The position numbers were made by a program, and so were the translations under genes. 64,000 nucleotides of DNA from CAWFNW01 sp963817405 (GTDB taxonomy: Bacteria; Actinomycetota; Coriobacteriia; Anaerosomatales; Anaerosomataceae), in NCBI GenBank assembly GCA_963817405.1, contig CAWFNW010000001.1, positions 248,001-312,000 on the forward strand, in the 5' to 3' direction. Positions 1 to 8,682 of this stretch are shown in pieces. The notes under the pieces are model-generated. The model was not told where the DNA came from. It made no database searches and worked only from the letters and a program-made list of their open reading frames with translations. The number at the start of each line of letters is the position of its first letter. Positions within the stretch are counted from its first letter, which is position 1.

Positions 1-724
1 CGAGCACCGGTTCGATGATGTGCTCGATGAAGTCCGGCTTCATGAGGTTCTCGATGTCGACGCCGTCGGCATGCTGGGACGAGATGAGGATCTTGTCCAC
101 CGCCACCGGCTTGCCGTCGGCGTAGCGGACGGTGACCTGCGTCTTGCCGTCGGGGCGCAGGTAGTCGAGAACGCCCGCCTTGCGGACCGCCGTGAGCCGC
201 TCGGCGAGGCGGTGCGACAGATAGATCGGCATCGGCATGAGCTGCGAGGTCTCGTTGCAGGCGTAGCCGAACATCATGCCTTGGTCTCCCGCGCCGATGA
301 GATCGAGCGGGTCAGTATCGCCACGCTTCACCTCGTACGCCTCGTCCACGCCCATGGCGATATCAGCGCTCTGCTCGTGAATCGAGGTGAGCACACCGCA
401 GGTCTCGTAGTCGAAGCCGAACTTGGCCCGCGTGTAGCCGATGTCCCTGACGGTTTCTCGCACGATCGTGGGGATGTCGACATATGCGTGCGTGCGAATC
501 TCGCCCGCAACGACCACAAGGCCGGTGGTGACGAGTGTCTCGCAGGCGACGCGGACATACTCGGGAGCGGCCACGGACCCCTTGTCGGTTACGTAGCCCT
601 CCTCGGCGAGCTCGCCTTCCCGCAAGATGATCGCATCGAGCACAGCGTCGGAGATCTGGTCGCACATTTTGTCGGGATGTCCCTCGGTCACCGATTCCGA
701 GGTGAACACATAGTCTCGAGCCAT
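1..724 (-). CDS. metK: S-adenosylmethionine synthetase, C-terminal part outside the window
   Basis: MetK makes S-adenosylmethionine from methionine and ATP in the cytoplasm. The N-terminal 241 residues are present and the gene runs off the left edge. The protein starts [19 protein letters not shown], the standard MetK N-terminus with the GHPDK substrate-binding motif, and further in has the family signature GAGDQG followed by MMFGYA. The ATG at 724-722 follows a clear AAGGAGG ribosome site 6 nt upstream. The leader contains a SAM-I riboswitch and a strong hairpin, so synthesis is expected to fall when SAM is plentiful. The divergent neighbour is a PsiE-like gene. Identity is certain; only the missing 3' end is unknown. 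Confidence 0.97.
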   Translation of the reverse strand, partial: MARDYVFTSESVTEGHPDKMCDQISDAVLDAIILREGELAEEGYVTDKGSVAAPEYVRVACETLVTTGLVVVAGEIRTHAYVDIPTIVRETVRDIGYTRAKFGFDYETCGVLTSIHEQSADIAMGVDEAYEVKRGDTDPLDLIGAGDQGMMFGYACNETSQLMPMPIYLSHRLAERLTAVRKAGVLDYLRPDGKTQVTVRYADGKPVAVDKILISSQHADGVDIENLMKPDFIEHIIEPVL

Positions 725-767
725 CGAGCCTCCTTCTTCCCGCGGGCGCACCCGCCTGACCGTCGTG

Positions 768-797
768 GCAGACGGGAACGAAAACGTCCCCGTCTGC
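768..797 (-). terminator. Expression-platform hairpin of the metK riboswitch
   Basis: A strong hairpin lies between the S-box and metK: a 9-bp arm GCAGACGGG/CCCGTCTGC, one mismatch, three more pairs and a TTTT loop. An upstream segment (814-807, GACGTCCC) can instead pair with 791-784, which is part of this hairpin, giving an antiterminator-like alternative. No U-run follows the hairpin, so it is not a canonical intrinsic terminator and may act with Rho or by hiding the leader. Confidence 0.6.
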
Positions 798-836
798 TCC
801 AGACAAGGGACGTCGCAGAAAGCTCGCGGCTGTTCC

Positions 837-971
837 CTCATCTCCCAGGCCTGTTCGACCTGCCGCAATGTGGCACCGTTCGCCGTTTTCGACGTCGGTT
901 GCCGGGGCATCTTCGGGTGCGGTCCCTACGCCCTCTGCAGCGCCGCGTGTGCGGTTCTGCCTCTTGATGAG
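837..971 (-). promoter_or_regulatory. SAM-I (S-box) riboswitch controlling metK
   Basis: Read on the minus strand this leader has the S-box hallmarks in order: CTCATCAAGAG opening (971-961), GAGGG, then a GATG...CCCCGGCAACC core, a GGTGCCA segment, and closing GATGAG (842-837) that pairs with the opening CTCATC to form P1. The order and spacing match the SAM-I class. It lies in the metK leader, the commonest target of this class, and should bind SAM and reduce metK expression. Seen: conserved core and P1 pairing. Known: S-box function. Inferred: the direction of control. Confidence 0.93.
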
Positions 972-980
972 TCGTTGGGC

Positions 981-1010
981 ACCATACCACCGTGGCGCCA
1001 TGCACGGCAA
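981..1010 (-). promoter_or_regulatory. metK promoter
   Basis: On the minus strand TTGCCG (1010-1005), an 18-nt spacer and an extended -10 element TGG-TATGGT (989-981) precede the S-box by about 10 nt, which would start the transcript at the riboswitch 5' edge. Inferred from motif and position. Confidence 0.55.
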
Positions 1011-1034
1011 GGCGGACGCCTGGCGCGATGAGGC

Positions 1035-1043
1035 TGCTATCAT
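1035..1043 (+). promoter_or_regulatory. Extended -10 promoter of the PsiE-like gene
   Basis: TGC-TATCAT is an extended -10 element with no good -35. The same TGC-TANNNT form precedes glnS, rnpB, the exonuclease fusion, dtxR and cmk. The leader to the TTG start at 1080 is about 30 nt and carries AGGAGG. Confidence 0.5.
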
Positions 1044-1079
1044 GCTTGGGTACCGCACCGAACCCTCAGGAGGCCTTGG

Positions 1080-1505
1080 TTGTTCACCGAGCGTATGCAT
1101 CGCGTCGTGCAGCTGCTGGAGCGCGTTCTCATCGTGCTGCTTCTGGTCATGGCGGCTCTCGCCATCATCGAGGTCGGGTTCGAGCTCTACGCCGCCGCGA
1201 CCGGCCCCGGCTTCCTACCTCCGGCCGCCGTCCTGGGCGTCCTCGACGCTGCGCTCGTGGTGTTCATCATCATCGAGCTCGTCAACACGGCGTTCGCCTA
1301 CATTGAGCGGAAGAACGTCGTTGGGACGGTACTGGAGGCCGGCCTCGTTGCGGTTGTTCGGAAGCTCATCATCTTCGACACCGACGCGGCGGCCTCGTAC
1401 GTGCTCATGAAGGGCGCCGGACTCGCCATTCTCATACTGGCGATCGGCGTGACGTGGTACCTCCTGAGGCGTTCAAGCGCCACCCCCCTTCAACCCACCG
1501 ACTGA
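1080..1505 (+). CDS. PsiE-like (phosphate-starvation-inducible E family) membrane protein
   Basis: A 141-residue integral membrane protein with four predicted helices at about residues 12-38, 48-68, 82-100 (weaker) and 109-128. Layout and length match the PsiE family, whose biochemical role is not established. The TTG start at 1080 is supported by AGGAGG six nucleotides upstream. The charged segment ERKN between helices two and three is typical of the family's cytoplasmic loop. gltX starts 30 nt after the stop, so the two may be cotranscribed. The assignment is from topology and overall sequence feel, so it is moderately secure at family level and uninformative on function. Confidence 0.7.
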   Translation: MFTERMHRVVQLLERVLIVLLLVMAALAIIEVGFELYAAATGPGFLPPAAVLGVLDAALVVFIIIELVNTAFAYIERKNVVGTVLEAGLVAVVRKLIIFDTDAAASYVLMKGAGLAILILAIGVTWYLLRRSSATPLQPTD

Positions 1506-1535
1506 CCGGGCCTGCACAGTCCGGAAAGGAACCCG

Positions 1536-3005
1536 ATGACCGAGTCCGTTCGCGTTCGCTTCGCTCCGAGTCCGACCGGCCACCTGCACATCGGTGGCGC
1601 CCGCACCGCTATCTACAACTGGGCGTTCGCGCGCCGCAGTGGCGGAACGTTCATTCTGCGAATCGATGACACCGACCCCGAACGCTCGACCTACGAGAAC
1701 ACCGAAGCGATCCTGCGCTCCCTCCGGTGGCTCGGAATCGATTGGGACGAAGGTCCCGAAGCCGGTGGGCCCGTCGGACCCTACTTCCAGACGGCCCGCG
1801 CCGAGTCGTACGTGGCAGCTCTTGAGTCGCTGAAGTCCTCCGGAGCCGCATACCCCTGCTTCTGCACGGCGGAGCAGCTGGAGGCGAAGCGCGGCGACGC
1901 GCGCGCCACCGGTGGTACCGCCGGTTACGACCGTACCTGCCGCGCCATCGACCCTGCGACCGCAGCTGAGCGAGTCACAGCGGGCGAACCGCATGTCTGG
2001 CGGCTGGCCGTTCCCGCAGACCGCGCAGAAGTCTCGTTCGTCGATGAGATTCGGGGTGACATGTCGTTTCCCGCGAGCGCGCTCGACGACTTCGTGCTCG
2101 TTCGCACCGATGGCACGCCGACCTACAACTTCGCCACAGTCGCCGATGATGCTGCGATGGGCATCACGCATGTCATTCGAGGCGACGATCACCTCTCGAA
2201 TACGCCGCGGCAGATTCTCGTCTTCGAGGGGCTTGGCGCGAAGGTTCCGGTGTTCGCCCACCTTTCGATGATCTGGGGCCCGGACGGAAAGCGCCTCTCG
2301 AAGCGCCATGGCGCGACCGCCGTCGAGGCATACCAGGACGAGGGCTACCTCCCCGAGGCGCTCCTCAACTACCTCGCGCTTCTCGGCTGGTCGCTCGATG
2401 GTGAGACGACAATCATCTCGCGCGACGCGTTGCTGCAGAACTTCTCGTTCGATCGCGTGTCCCGCAACCCGGCCATCTTCGATGCCGAGAAGCTCGATTG
2501 GATCAACGGCGTCTACATTCGCGAGCTGTCTGCGCCCGAGTTCGTTCGGCGCGTCGTTCCGTTCCTCGTGCAGGCAGGTCTGCTTCAGAGCGAGGACGTC
2601 GATGCTCGACGCGGATGGCTCGAGCAGCTGGCACCGCTCGTCAACGAACGCGTGAAACACCTCGACGAGGTCGCCCCGGCTGTCGCCTTCCTGTTCACCA
2701 ATGTCATCATCATGGACCCCGCAGCGGTGGAGAAGGTCCTCGCGAAAGCCGGAGCATGCTCGCTCCTCGACGCTTGCATCGGGGCGCTCGAGCCGATCGA
2801 GCCGTTCGACGCCGCAAGCATCAAAACCGCACTGCTGGAAGTGGCCGAGTCCGCCGGCGTGAAACCCAAGGAGGTCTTCCAGGCGGTCCGAGTTGCGGTC
2901 AGCGGCACCACAGTCAGCCCACCGCTCTTCGAGTCGCTCCAGCTCCTCGGCAGAGAGCGCAGTGTCGGGCGGCTCCAGGCGGCTCGCGCACTCGCTGGAG
3001 CCTGA
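1536..3005 (+). CDS. gltX: Glutamyl-tRNA synthetase
   Basis: GltX charges tRNA-Glu with glutamate. The 489-residue length is normal. The class I signature PSPTGHLHIGG lies at residues 12-22 and the KMSKS-type loop appears as KRLSKRHG near residue 252. The C-terminal half carries the helical anticodon-binding domain. ATG at 1536 is preceded by GGAAAGGA. Because a separate GlnRS gene follows at 3464, this enzyme need not be the non-discriminating type that also charges tRNA-Gln, though that cannot be read directly from the sequence. Downstream lie tRNA-Gln and tRNA-Glu with their own promoter. Confidence 0.97.
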   Translation: MTESVRVRFAPSPTGHLHIGGARTAIYNWAFARRSGGTFILRIDDTDPERSTYENTEAILRSLRWLGIDWDEGPEAGGPVGPYFQTARAESYVAALESLKSSGAAYPCFCTAEQLEAKRGDARATGGTAGYDRTCRAIDPATAAERVTAGEPHVWRLAVPADRAEVSFVDEIRGDMSFPASALDDFVLVRTDGTPTYNFATVADDAAMGITHVIRGDDHLSNTPRQILVFEGLGAKVPVFAHLSMIWGPDGKRLSKRHGATAVEAYQDEGYLPEALLNYLALLGWSLDGETTIISRDALLQNFSFDRVSRNPAIFDAEKLDWINGVYIRELSAPEFVRRVVPFLVQAGLLQSEDVDARRGWLEQLAPLVNERVKHLDEVAPAVAFLFTNVIIMDPAAVEKVLAKAGACSLLDACIGALEPIEPFDAASIKTALLEVAESAGVKPKEVFQAVRVAVSGTTVSPPLFESLQLLGRERSVGRLQAARALAGA

Positions 3006-3015
3006 CTGACGCGGG

Positions 3016-3044
3016 TTGACACTCCCCATGACCGCAGGTAGCAT
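3016..3044 (+). promoter_or_regulatory. tRNA-Gln/tRNA-Glu promoter
   Basis: A consensus -35 TTGACA (3016-3021), exactly 17 nt, and a -10 TAGCAT (3039-3044) lie 35 nt before tRNA-Gln. This is the best -35/-10 pair in the window, as expected for stable RNA genes. Confidence 0.75.
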
Positions 3045-3078
3045 ACCTACTCGCGCCCAGGCAGCGCGTGGTGTGCAC

Positions 3079-3154
3079 TGGGGTATGGTGTAACTGGCAA
3101 CACGTCGGATTCTGGTTCCGAAGAGTCTAGGTTCGAGCCCTAGTACCCCAGCCA
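3079..3154 (+). tRNA. tRNA-Gln (anticodon CUG)
   Basis: A 76-nt cloverleaf including encoded CCA. The acceptor stem TGGGGTA pairs with TACCCCA, discriminator G, anticodon stem TCGGA/TCCGA with loop TTCTGGT giving anticodon CTG, and a T-arm CTAGG-TTCGAGC-CCTAG. It lies between gltX and glnS and is followed 4 nt later by tRNA-Glu. Confidence 0.95.
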
Positions 3155-3158
3155 GTAT

Positions 3159-3234
3159 GGCCCGTTCGTCTAGCGGTTAGGACACCGCCCTCTCAAGGCG
3201 GAGATCACGGGTTCGAATCCCGTACGGGCTACCA
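3159..3234 (+). tRNA. tRNA-Glu (anticodon CUC)
   Basis: A 76-nt cloverleaf with encoded CCA. The acceptor GGCCCGT pairs with ACGGGCT (first pair a G-U wobble), anticodon stem CCGCC/GGCGG with loop CTCTCAA gives anticodon CTC, and the T-arm is CGGG-TTCGAAT-CCCG. Cotranscribed with tRNA-Gln. Confidence 0.95.
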
Positions 3235-3446
3235 GATAACTCGCAGGCCGGACGCTCGTGCGTCCGGCCTGTTGCATTTCCTCGAATGGTCGCAGCGAGC
3301 GACCGTCGTGCGCTGGAACGGTCGGACCGCCCGTGGGTCAGCACGCTGGCGAGAGCCCTCGCCACGGTCGGTCCTTCCGCCAGACACCGGGGAACTCGAG
3401 AACCCCGGCATGGTGACAGTAGCAGACTCCGGGCAGAGCGGTCGTG

Positions 3447-3455
3447 TGCTATCCT
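3447..3455 (+). promoter_or_regulatory. glnS promoter giving a near-leaderless mRNA
   Basis: TGC-TATCCT is an extended -10 whose last T is 8 nt from the glnS ATG at 3464, and no Shine-Dalgarno sequence intervenes. Transcription should start within a few nucleotides of the start codon. Inferred. Confidence 0.55.
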
Positions 3456-3463
3456 CCACGACC

Positions 3464-5161
3464 ATGAACACACACACGCCAACCCAGCCCGAGCGGGGCG
3501 ACTTCATCCGCGAAATCGTCGCAGCCGATCTTCGCGACGGCCGGCATCAGTCTGTCGTGACTCGCTTCCCTCCTGAGCCGAACGGCTATCTCCACATCGG
3601 TCACGCCAAGTCCATCTGTCTCAACTTTGGCATCGCCCAGGAGTTCGGCGGTCGGTGCCACCTGCGCTTCGACGACACCAATCCGATCAAGGAAGAGCAG
3701 GAGTACATCGACGCCATCGAGGCGGACGTTCGGTGGCTCGGGTTCGATTGGGCCGAGTACCGCTACTTCGCCTCCGACTACTTCCAACAGCTCTTCGAGT
3801 GGGCTGTTCACCTCATCAAGGTCGGCAAGGCCTACGTGGACGATCTCTCTGCTGACGAGATCCGCGAGCATCGCGGCACACTCACACTGCCCGGCACGGA
3901 GAGTCCATGGCGTAGTCGGACCATCGAGGAGAACGTCGATCTCTTCGAGCGCATGCGCGCGGGCGAGTATCCCAACGGCGCCCGGGTGTTGCGGGCGAAG
4001 ATCGACATGGCCGCGCCCAACATCAACCTGCGCGATCCGGTCCTGTACCGAATCCTCCACGCCGAGCACCCGCGGACCGGCGACGCCTGGTGTATCTACC
4101 CGACATACGACTTCGCGCACGGGCAGTCTGACGCCATCGAGGGCATCACTCACTCGATCTGCACGCTTGAGTTTCAGGACCACCGGCCGCTCTACGACTG
4201 GTTCATCGAGAACCTGCCGGTCCCCTCACGCCCGCGCCAGTACGAGTTCGCCCGGCTCAACCTCACGCATACCGTCCTCTCCAAGCGGGTGCTCCTTCGG
4301 CTCGTGAACGACGGCTATGTAGCCGGTTGGGACGACCCACGGATGCCCACGCTTTCGGGGCTCCGACGTCGCGGTTTCCCCGCCGAGGGGATCCGGGAGT
4401 TCGCCGCCATGATCGGTGTCGCGAAGGCGGACAGCGTCGTTGAGATCGAGATGCTCGAGCATGCCGTGCGCGACGTGCTGAACCGCACCTCGCTTCGGCG
4501 CTTCGCGGTCCTCGACCCCATAAAGGTCGTCCTCGAGAACTACCCCGAGGGCCAGGTCGAAGAGATGGATGTGCTCAACAACCCCGAGGATCCGTACGCA
4601 GGCACCCGGCGGGTGTCGTTCTCGCGGGAGTTGTGGATCGAGCGCGACGACTTCATGGAAGACCCGCCGAAGAAGTTCTTCCGTCTCGCGCCTGGGCGAG
4701 AGGTTCGGCTGCGTGCCGCCTACTTCGTGACCTGTCACGAGGTCGTCAAGGACTCCGAGGGCGCGATCGTCGAACTGAGGTGCACCTACGACCCAGCGAC
4801 CCGTGGGGGAAGCGCGCCTGATGGCCGACGCCCCAAGGGAACCTTGCACTGGGTCTCCGCGTCGCACGCTGTGCCTGCTCGTGTTCGGCTGTTCGACCAT
4901 CTGTTCGAGAATCCCTTCCCGGGCAGCGAGGGTCAGGACCTGTTCGACGGTTTGAACCCCGAATCTGAGACCGTACTCACGAAATGTCTCGTTGAGCCGG
5001 GCCTCGGCGAGCTGCCTGTCGGCGAGACCGTGCAGTTCGAACGGCTCGGCTACTTCTGCCTCGATCGTGGCTCGACGGCGGACGACATCGTGTTCAACAG
5101 GACGCTCACGCTGAAGGACAGCTGGGCGAAGCTCCAGGCACAGGGACGCCACGACGCCTGA
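3464..5161 (+). CDS. glnS: Glutaminyl-tRNA synthetase
   Basis: GlnS charges tRNA-Gln directly with glutamine. The 565-residue length fits bacterial GlnRS. The class I signature appears as [14 protein letters not shown] near residues 36-49, a GlnRS-specific form, and the second signature as TVLSKRVL near residue 271. The beta-barrel anticodon-binding part follows. The reading frame stays open upstream to 3272, but that stretch looks noncoding; the ATG at 3464 matches the GlnRS N-terminus and an extended -10 directly upstream. GlnRS is patchy in bacteria, and many Actinobacteria use GltX plus GatCAB instead, so this gene suggests direct charging or past transfer. Confidence 0.96.
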   Translation: MNTHTPTQPERGDFIREIVAADLRDGRHQSVVTRFPPEPNGYLHIGHAKSICLNFGIAQEFGGRCHLRFDDTNPIKEEQEYIDAIEADVRWLGFDWAEYRYFASDYFQQLFEWAVHLIKVGKAYVDDLSADEIREHRGTLTLPGTESPWRSRTIEENVDLFERMRAGEYPNGARVLRAKIDMAAPNINLRDPVLYRILHAEHPRTGDAWCIYPTYDFAHGQSDAIEGITHSICTLEFQDHRPLYDWFIENLPVPSRPRQYEFARLNLTHTVLSKRVLLRLVNDGYVAGWDDPRMPTLSGLRRRGFPAEGIREFAAMIGVAKADSVVEIEMLEHAVRDVLNRTSLRRFAVLDPIKVVLENYPEGQVEEMDVLNNPEDPYAGTRRVSFSRELWIERDDFMEDPPKKFFRLAPGREVRLRAAYFVTCHEVVKDSEGAIVELRCTYDPATRGGSAPDGRRPKGTLHWVSASHAVPARVRLFDHLFENPFPGSEGQDLFDGLNPESETVLTKCLVEPGLGELPVGETVQFERLGYFCLDRGSTADDIVFNRTLTLKDSWAKLQAQGRHDA

Positions 5162-5181
5162 TGAGTTGCGCTCCAAGCTGC

Positions 5182-5187
5182 TAGAAT
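5182..5187 (+). promoter_or_regulatory. rnpB -10 element
   Basis: TAGAAT preceded by TGC (5179-5181) lies about 7 nt before the rnpB 5' end, with no recognisable -35. The identical TGC-TAGAAT precedes cmk. Confidence 0.55.
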
Positions 5188-5552
5188 GGCTGATGGAGTG
5201 GGCCGGGCGGCCGCGCGCGCTTTCGGGCGCGTGAGGAAAGTCCGGACTCCGCAGGGCAGGGTGCCTGGTAACGCCAGGGCGGCGTGAGCCGACGGAAAGT
5301 GCCACAGAAAAGAAGACTCCCCCGCTCGGGAAACCGGACGGGAGAAAAGCTGAAACGGTGCGGTAAGAGCGCACCAGCGTCACGGCAACGTGGCGGCTTG
5401 GCAAACCCCACCCGGAGCAAGGGCAAATAGGAGCGGTCAAGGCTGGCCCAGCCGTCGCTCGGGTATGCCCGCTTGAGGCCGTCGGCGACGGCGGTCCCAG
5501 ATAGATGGTCGCACGCGACAGAATCCGGCTTACAGGCCCACTCCACCTCAGC
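5188..5552 (+). ncRNA. rnpB: RNase P RNA (class A)
   Basis: This is the catalytic RNA of RNase P, which matures tRNA 5' ends. The conserved 5' core GAGGAAAGTCCGGACTCC lies near 5232-5249. Other conserved pieces are an ACAGAA element, GGTAAGAGCGCACC, and the 3' core AGATAGATGGTCGC followed by ACAGAATCCGGCTTACAG. The closing stem P1 is seen as GAGTGGGCC (5196-5204) pairing with GGCCCACTC (5535-5543). Flanking GGCTGA and TCAGCC extend it beyond the usual ends, so the exact termini are uncertain by several bases. Confidence 0.95.
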
Positions 5553-5588
5553 CATCCTGCGCGTCGGCGTACGCGCTCGTGCGCGAGG

Positions 5589-7544
5589 CTACTGCCGGAC
5601 CCGCGTTCGAACCGCGGTCGAGAGTGCAGTCGGACCGATCTCGCCGAGGCGCAGATACTCGGCGCCTGCCGCTCGGGCGATTTCGCGTGCCGGTGCGCCG
5701 CCTCCCGGTCCGGCGGTGTCGATCACAAGCGTCCTGATGCCGGCCTCGGCGATGCGCCGGGCGGCAGACCGCGCATCATCAGCGCCGAGCCCCGTGCCGA
5801 GACCAACGTTCGCTCGGCCATCTGTGATCAGCACGAGCCATGGCCGCACGTCGCCCTCGCGCCGTTGCTCCGCCTCCAACACCTCCAGCGAACGCACGAG
5901 ACCGTGGGCAAGCGGCGTCGCTCCGCCCGTCGGCAGCGCACGCAGCCGCAGGTGAGCGAGTTCGACGCTGGACGTCGGCGAGAGAACGACTTGGGCGCCG
6001 TCGCCGCGGAACGAGACCAGCGCGACGCGGTCACGACGCTGATAGGCGTCGACCAAGAGCCCGAGGATGGCGGCCTTCGCGGCCTCCATGCGCCTCGCCG
6101 CCCCCATGGAGCCGCTTGCGTCGACGCAGAAGACGATCGAGCTCGCGACTCGACGAGTCCTGACCTTGCGCTGCAGGTCTCCCGGCTCGATCACGAGCGC
6201 GCCATCGCCCGACCTCCCGCGCTGGAAGGGCGCTGCAGCTCGAATGGTCGCATCGAACGCGATGTCCGGATCGTCCCCCTGGCGCAGCGGCACAGCCGTC
6301 ACGTACTTTCCTCGGCGATCGGCGGACTGGGCGTTGTGCGTCCGGCCGTTGAGGGTTGCACGGGAGTCATCGCGGTTCAAGGGCGGGACCGTCGCGAGCT
6401 GCGACGGATCCGGGTGGGCTGACGTGAGCGAGTCGGCGCTGAAATGCAGCGCGGCAACGCCTGGCTCCTCGTACCTCTCGGCGGGACGCATCTCGTTCGA
6501 CGAGCCTGGCTGAAGCGTCAGCATCGGCTGCGCGAAGAGTGTCCGGACATGCGCGGCGTCCAAGCGATCATCTTCGAATGGGCGCGACCGGACCCGGTGC
6601 ACGAGGGCGAGCGGCGCAACCTCGGACACGTGCTCGAGCGTCGCCGCGGGTGCGCCACGAAGCGCAGCGACAGCGACCGCGGCTCGCGCGATCACGAGGT
6701 CGGCTCGGTGGCCGTCGACCTCGAGTGCACTGCACACGCTCGCTACCGTGTGGAGCAACTCGTCGGAAAGGGCGGTTGCGCGCAGGGCCGCCTGCGCGCG
6801 AACGATGGACGCTGCGAGGCGTGTCTCGTCACCCGCCCACTCGGCCTCGAACGCACCGGGGTCGTCTTCGAAGCGCTGACGTCTGCGAAGAATCTCCACT
6901 CGCATCACCGGGGCCGCAATCCCGGCAACGTCGACACACAAGCCGAAGCGGTCAAGCAGCTGTGGCCTGAGCTCGCCCTCCTCGGGGTTCATCGTTCCTA
7001 CCAGCACGAATCGAGCGGGATGCGTGACGGTGATCCCCTCGCGCTCGACGATGTTCACGCCGCTTGCGGCGACGTCGAGGAGCACGTCAACGAGGTGGTC
7101 GTCGAGAAGGTTGACCTCGTCGATGTAGAGAACGCCGCGATTGGCCGCCGCCAGGAGCCCGGGCTCGAAGCGCCGCTCACCGTGACGGAGCGCGTGGTCC
7201 AGGTCCAGCGTTCCGACAACGCGGTCTTCGGTGGCCGATACCGGGAGCTCCACAAGCGTCGGGCGGCGCGTGAGCACGCCTGGTGAGGACTCGGGAACCG
7301 AACACGCAGCGCAGAGCGACGCGGAATGGTCGGGCCGACAGCCATAGGGGCAACCCTCGACCACGTCGATGTGAGGGAGCAGCGCCGCAAGCGCGCGGAC
7401 CGCGGTCGACTTGGCGGCCCCTTTCGATCCGCGAATGAGCACGCCACCGATGCGGGGATCGACCGCGGCGAGGAGCAGCGCCGTCTTGAGCGGCTCCTGA
7501 CCGACGATGGCGCTCATGGGGAACGTGCGCTGGCGTGTGCCCAC
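5589..7544 (-). CDS. ChlI/ChlD-like AAA+ ATPase with VWA domain (magnesium/cobalt chelatase family)
   Basis: The protein fuses an N-terminal AAA+ module (ChlI-like) to a C-terminal von Willebrand A module (ChlD-like), linked by an acidic, proline-containing stretch. This is the layout of mycobacterial Rv2850c. Seen: SAIVGQE at the start, a variant Walker A GSKGAAKS near residue 38, a Cys cluster CPYGC...CAAC as in ChlI, Walker B VLYIDEVNLL, and a complete MIDAS motif DASGS near residue 475. Such proteins power metal insertion together with a large CobN/ChlH subunit, which is not in this window, so the substrate is unknown. The frame is open to 7583, but a TACCAT element at 7590-7585 would start the RNA inside that stretch, and GTG at 7544 has GAAGG upstream, so I prefer GTG. 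Confidence 0.85.
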   Translation of the reverse strand: MGTRQRTFPMSAIVGQEPLKTALLLAAVDPRIGGVLIRGSKGAAKSTAVRALAALLPHIDVVEGCPYGCRPDHSASLCAACSVPESSPGVLTRRPTLVELPVSATEDRVVGTLDLDHALRHGERRFEPGLLAAANRGVLYIDEVNLLDDHLVDVLLDVAASGVNIVEREGITVTHPARFVLVGTMNPEEGELRPQLLDRFGLCVDVAGIAAPVMRVEILRRRQRFEDDPGAFEAEWAGDETRLAASIVRAQAALRATALSDELLHTVASVCSALEVDGHRADLVIARAAVAVAALRGAPAATLEHVSEVAPLALVHRVRSRPFEDDRLDAAHVRTLFAQPMLTLQPGSSNEMRPAERYEEPGVAALHFSADSLTSAHPDPSQLATVPPLNRDDSRATLNGRTHNAQSADRRGKYVTAVPLRQGDDPDIAFDATIRAAAPFQRGRSGDGALVIEPGDLQRKVRTRRVASSIVFCVDASGSMGAARRMEAAKAAILGLLVDAYQRRDRVALVSFRGDGAQVVLSPTSSVELAHLRLRALPTGGATPLAHGLVRSLEVLEAEQRREGDVRPWLVLITDGRANVGLGTGLGADDARSAARRIAEAGIRTLVIDTAGPGGGAPAREIARAAGAEYLRLGEIGPTALSTAVRTRVRQ

Positions 7545-7621
7545 TCGGGGCCCTTCTGACAGACCGCCGTCATCCCACATCATATGGTAGGACGTGGCGC
7601 GCTGTCAGCAACAGATTGTGG

Positions 7622-8566
7622 TCAGAGCGACTTCCACTGGAAGGATCCACATTCGGCGGGCGCGCTCTCACCGACCTTCGGGCACGTATTTGCATAAACG
7701 CAGTCGTCGCAGGTGTAGCGGTCCAAGATGAGCTCGCCAGAGACCTCATAGGGTCCAACGTCGAGTTCGACGACCGGGAGACTCTCGACGATCGTGACCT
7801 CGGTGATCACGAGTGGGTCTGCAAACACGGGTTCGTCATCGAGTCCGACTGGGGTCTCAGCAGCCCCAGGCTCCTCAGCCTCAGCGGCAGGTGAGGGCGC
7901 AGACGGCGGTGCGGAATCGGGCGCGGATGCCGGGGAGGGCCACGGGAGCGGCTCGGACTCGAGGAGAGGTTCCGGGAGCGGCTTGACGGGGGGCTCAAAG
8001 AGGGGCACCGGAGCCGGCGCAGGCTCGAGAACGGGAACCGTCGCCGGCGCGGGCTCGAGAACCGGCTCCGACAGTGGCGCCGCTTCTGGTACAGGCGCAG
8101 CCGCCTCATCGTCGACCGGCAGCGCGTCAACGTCAGGCGCGATCTCGGGTTCCGGCTCGGGTTCCGGCTCGGGTTCCGGTGCGATCTCGGGTTCCGGTTC
8201 TGGTTCCGGTTCTGGTTCGGGCACGACCTCGGGTTCCGGCTCGGGCTCGGTTTCGGGTTCTGGCTCCTCGACGTGCTCCGCCGGCTGCGGGACCTCGGCT
8301 GGGGTCTCCCAGACACCGGCCGCCGGCGAAGTATCGAGGTCCTCGGACACCGCCTCATCAACCGGCGCGGCGAGCGTGATGACCTCCACGCGCGAAGCAC
8401 CGCTGAGATCCACGATGAGAATCTCGGTGGACTCAGGATTGACGGTGCCAGACACGACGAGCGCGCGAGCCGCTTGCGCCGCGTCCTCGCCTCGGTCGAA
8501 CGATGCCGGCGAAAGAACCGTCACGGTACCGGCGGCTCGGTCACGTGCTAGAAGGCAATGCGCCAT
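7622..8566 (-). CDS. Hypothetical protein with Pro/Glu-rich linker and C-terminal four-Cys motif
   Basis: I do not recognise this 314-residue protein. It has three parts: an N-terminal alpha/beta-looking segment of about 90 residues starting [13 protein letters not shown]; a low-complexity middle of about 150 residues in which E-P repeats give way to A-P-V-L-E-P repeats; and a short C-terminal segment with [16 protein letters not shown]...CGSFQW. The Cys spacing is C-x2-C-x5-C-x10-C, which could bind zinc or an iron-sulfur cluster. No signal peptide or membrane segment is visible, so it is probably cytoplasmic with a stiff extended linker. ATG at 8566 follows GAGGAGT. It lies just upstream of the chelatase-like gene on the same strand, with a possible separate promoter for each. 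Confidence 0.75.
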   Translation of the reverse strand: MAHCLLARDRAAGTVTVLSPASFDRGEDAAQAARALVVSGTVNPESTEILIVDLSGASRVEVITLAAPVDEAVSEDLDTSPAAGVWETPAEVPQPAEHVEEPEPETEPEPEPEVVPEPEPEPEPEPEIAPEPEPEPEPEPEIAPDVDALPVDDEAAAPVPEAAPLSEPVLEPAPATVPVLEPAPAPVPLFEPPVKPLPEPLLESEPLPWPSPASAPDSAPPSAPSPAAEAEEPGAAETPVGLDDEPVFADPLVITEVTIVESLPVVELDVGPYEVSGELILDRYTCDDCVYANTCPKVGESAPAECGSFQWKSL

Positions 8567-8666
8567 GATGACTCCTCGTCAGCGAACGGCATGGTGACGG
8601 ACATGCCCCTCGCCTATGCTACGTGCTCGAAGGCTTCAGGGCAACGTGCGGGTCCGCACTCGCCTG

Positions 8667-8675
8667 TGCTAGCAT
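8667..8675 (+). promoter_or_regulatory. Promoter of the exonuclease/GIY-YIG gene, leaderless arrangement
   Basis: TGC-TAGCAT ends 7 nt before the ATG at 8683, with no Shine-Dalgarno between them. This places the transcription start at or next to the start codon. Confidence 0.55.
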
Positions 8676-8682
8676 TGTCCCG

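Noticed and set aside
1473..3044. A 523-codon minus-strand open frame
   Set aside because: It lies exactly antisense to gltX and has no recognisable protein features; GC-rich codon bias creates such frames.
7545..7583. Longer N-terminus for the chelatase-like protein from ATG 7583
   Set aside because: A likely -10 element (7590-7585) would place the transcription start inside this stretch; GTG at 7544 has a better ribosome site. Not fully excluded.
7794..8597. Plus-strand open frame rich in Ser-Gly repeats
   Set aside because: It is the antisense shadow of the Pro/Glu-rich minus-strand gene; the repeats mirror GAA/CCG-type codons and no ribosome site or promoter supports it.
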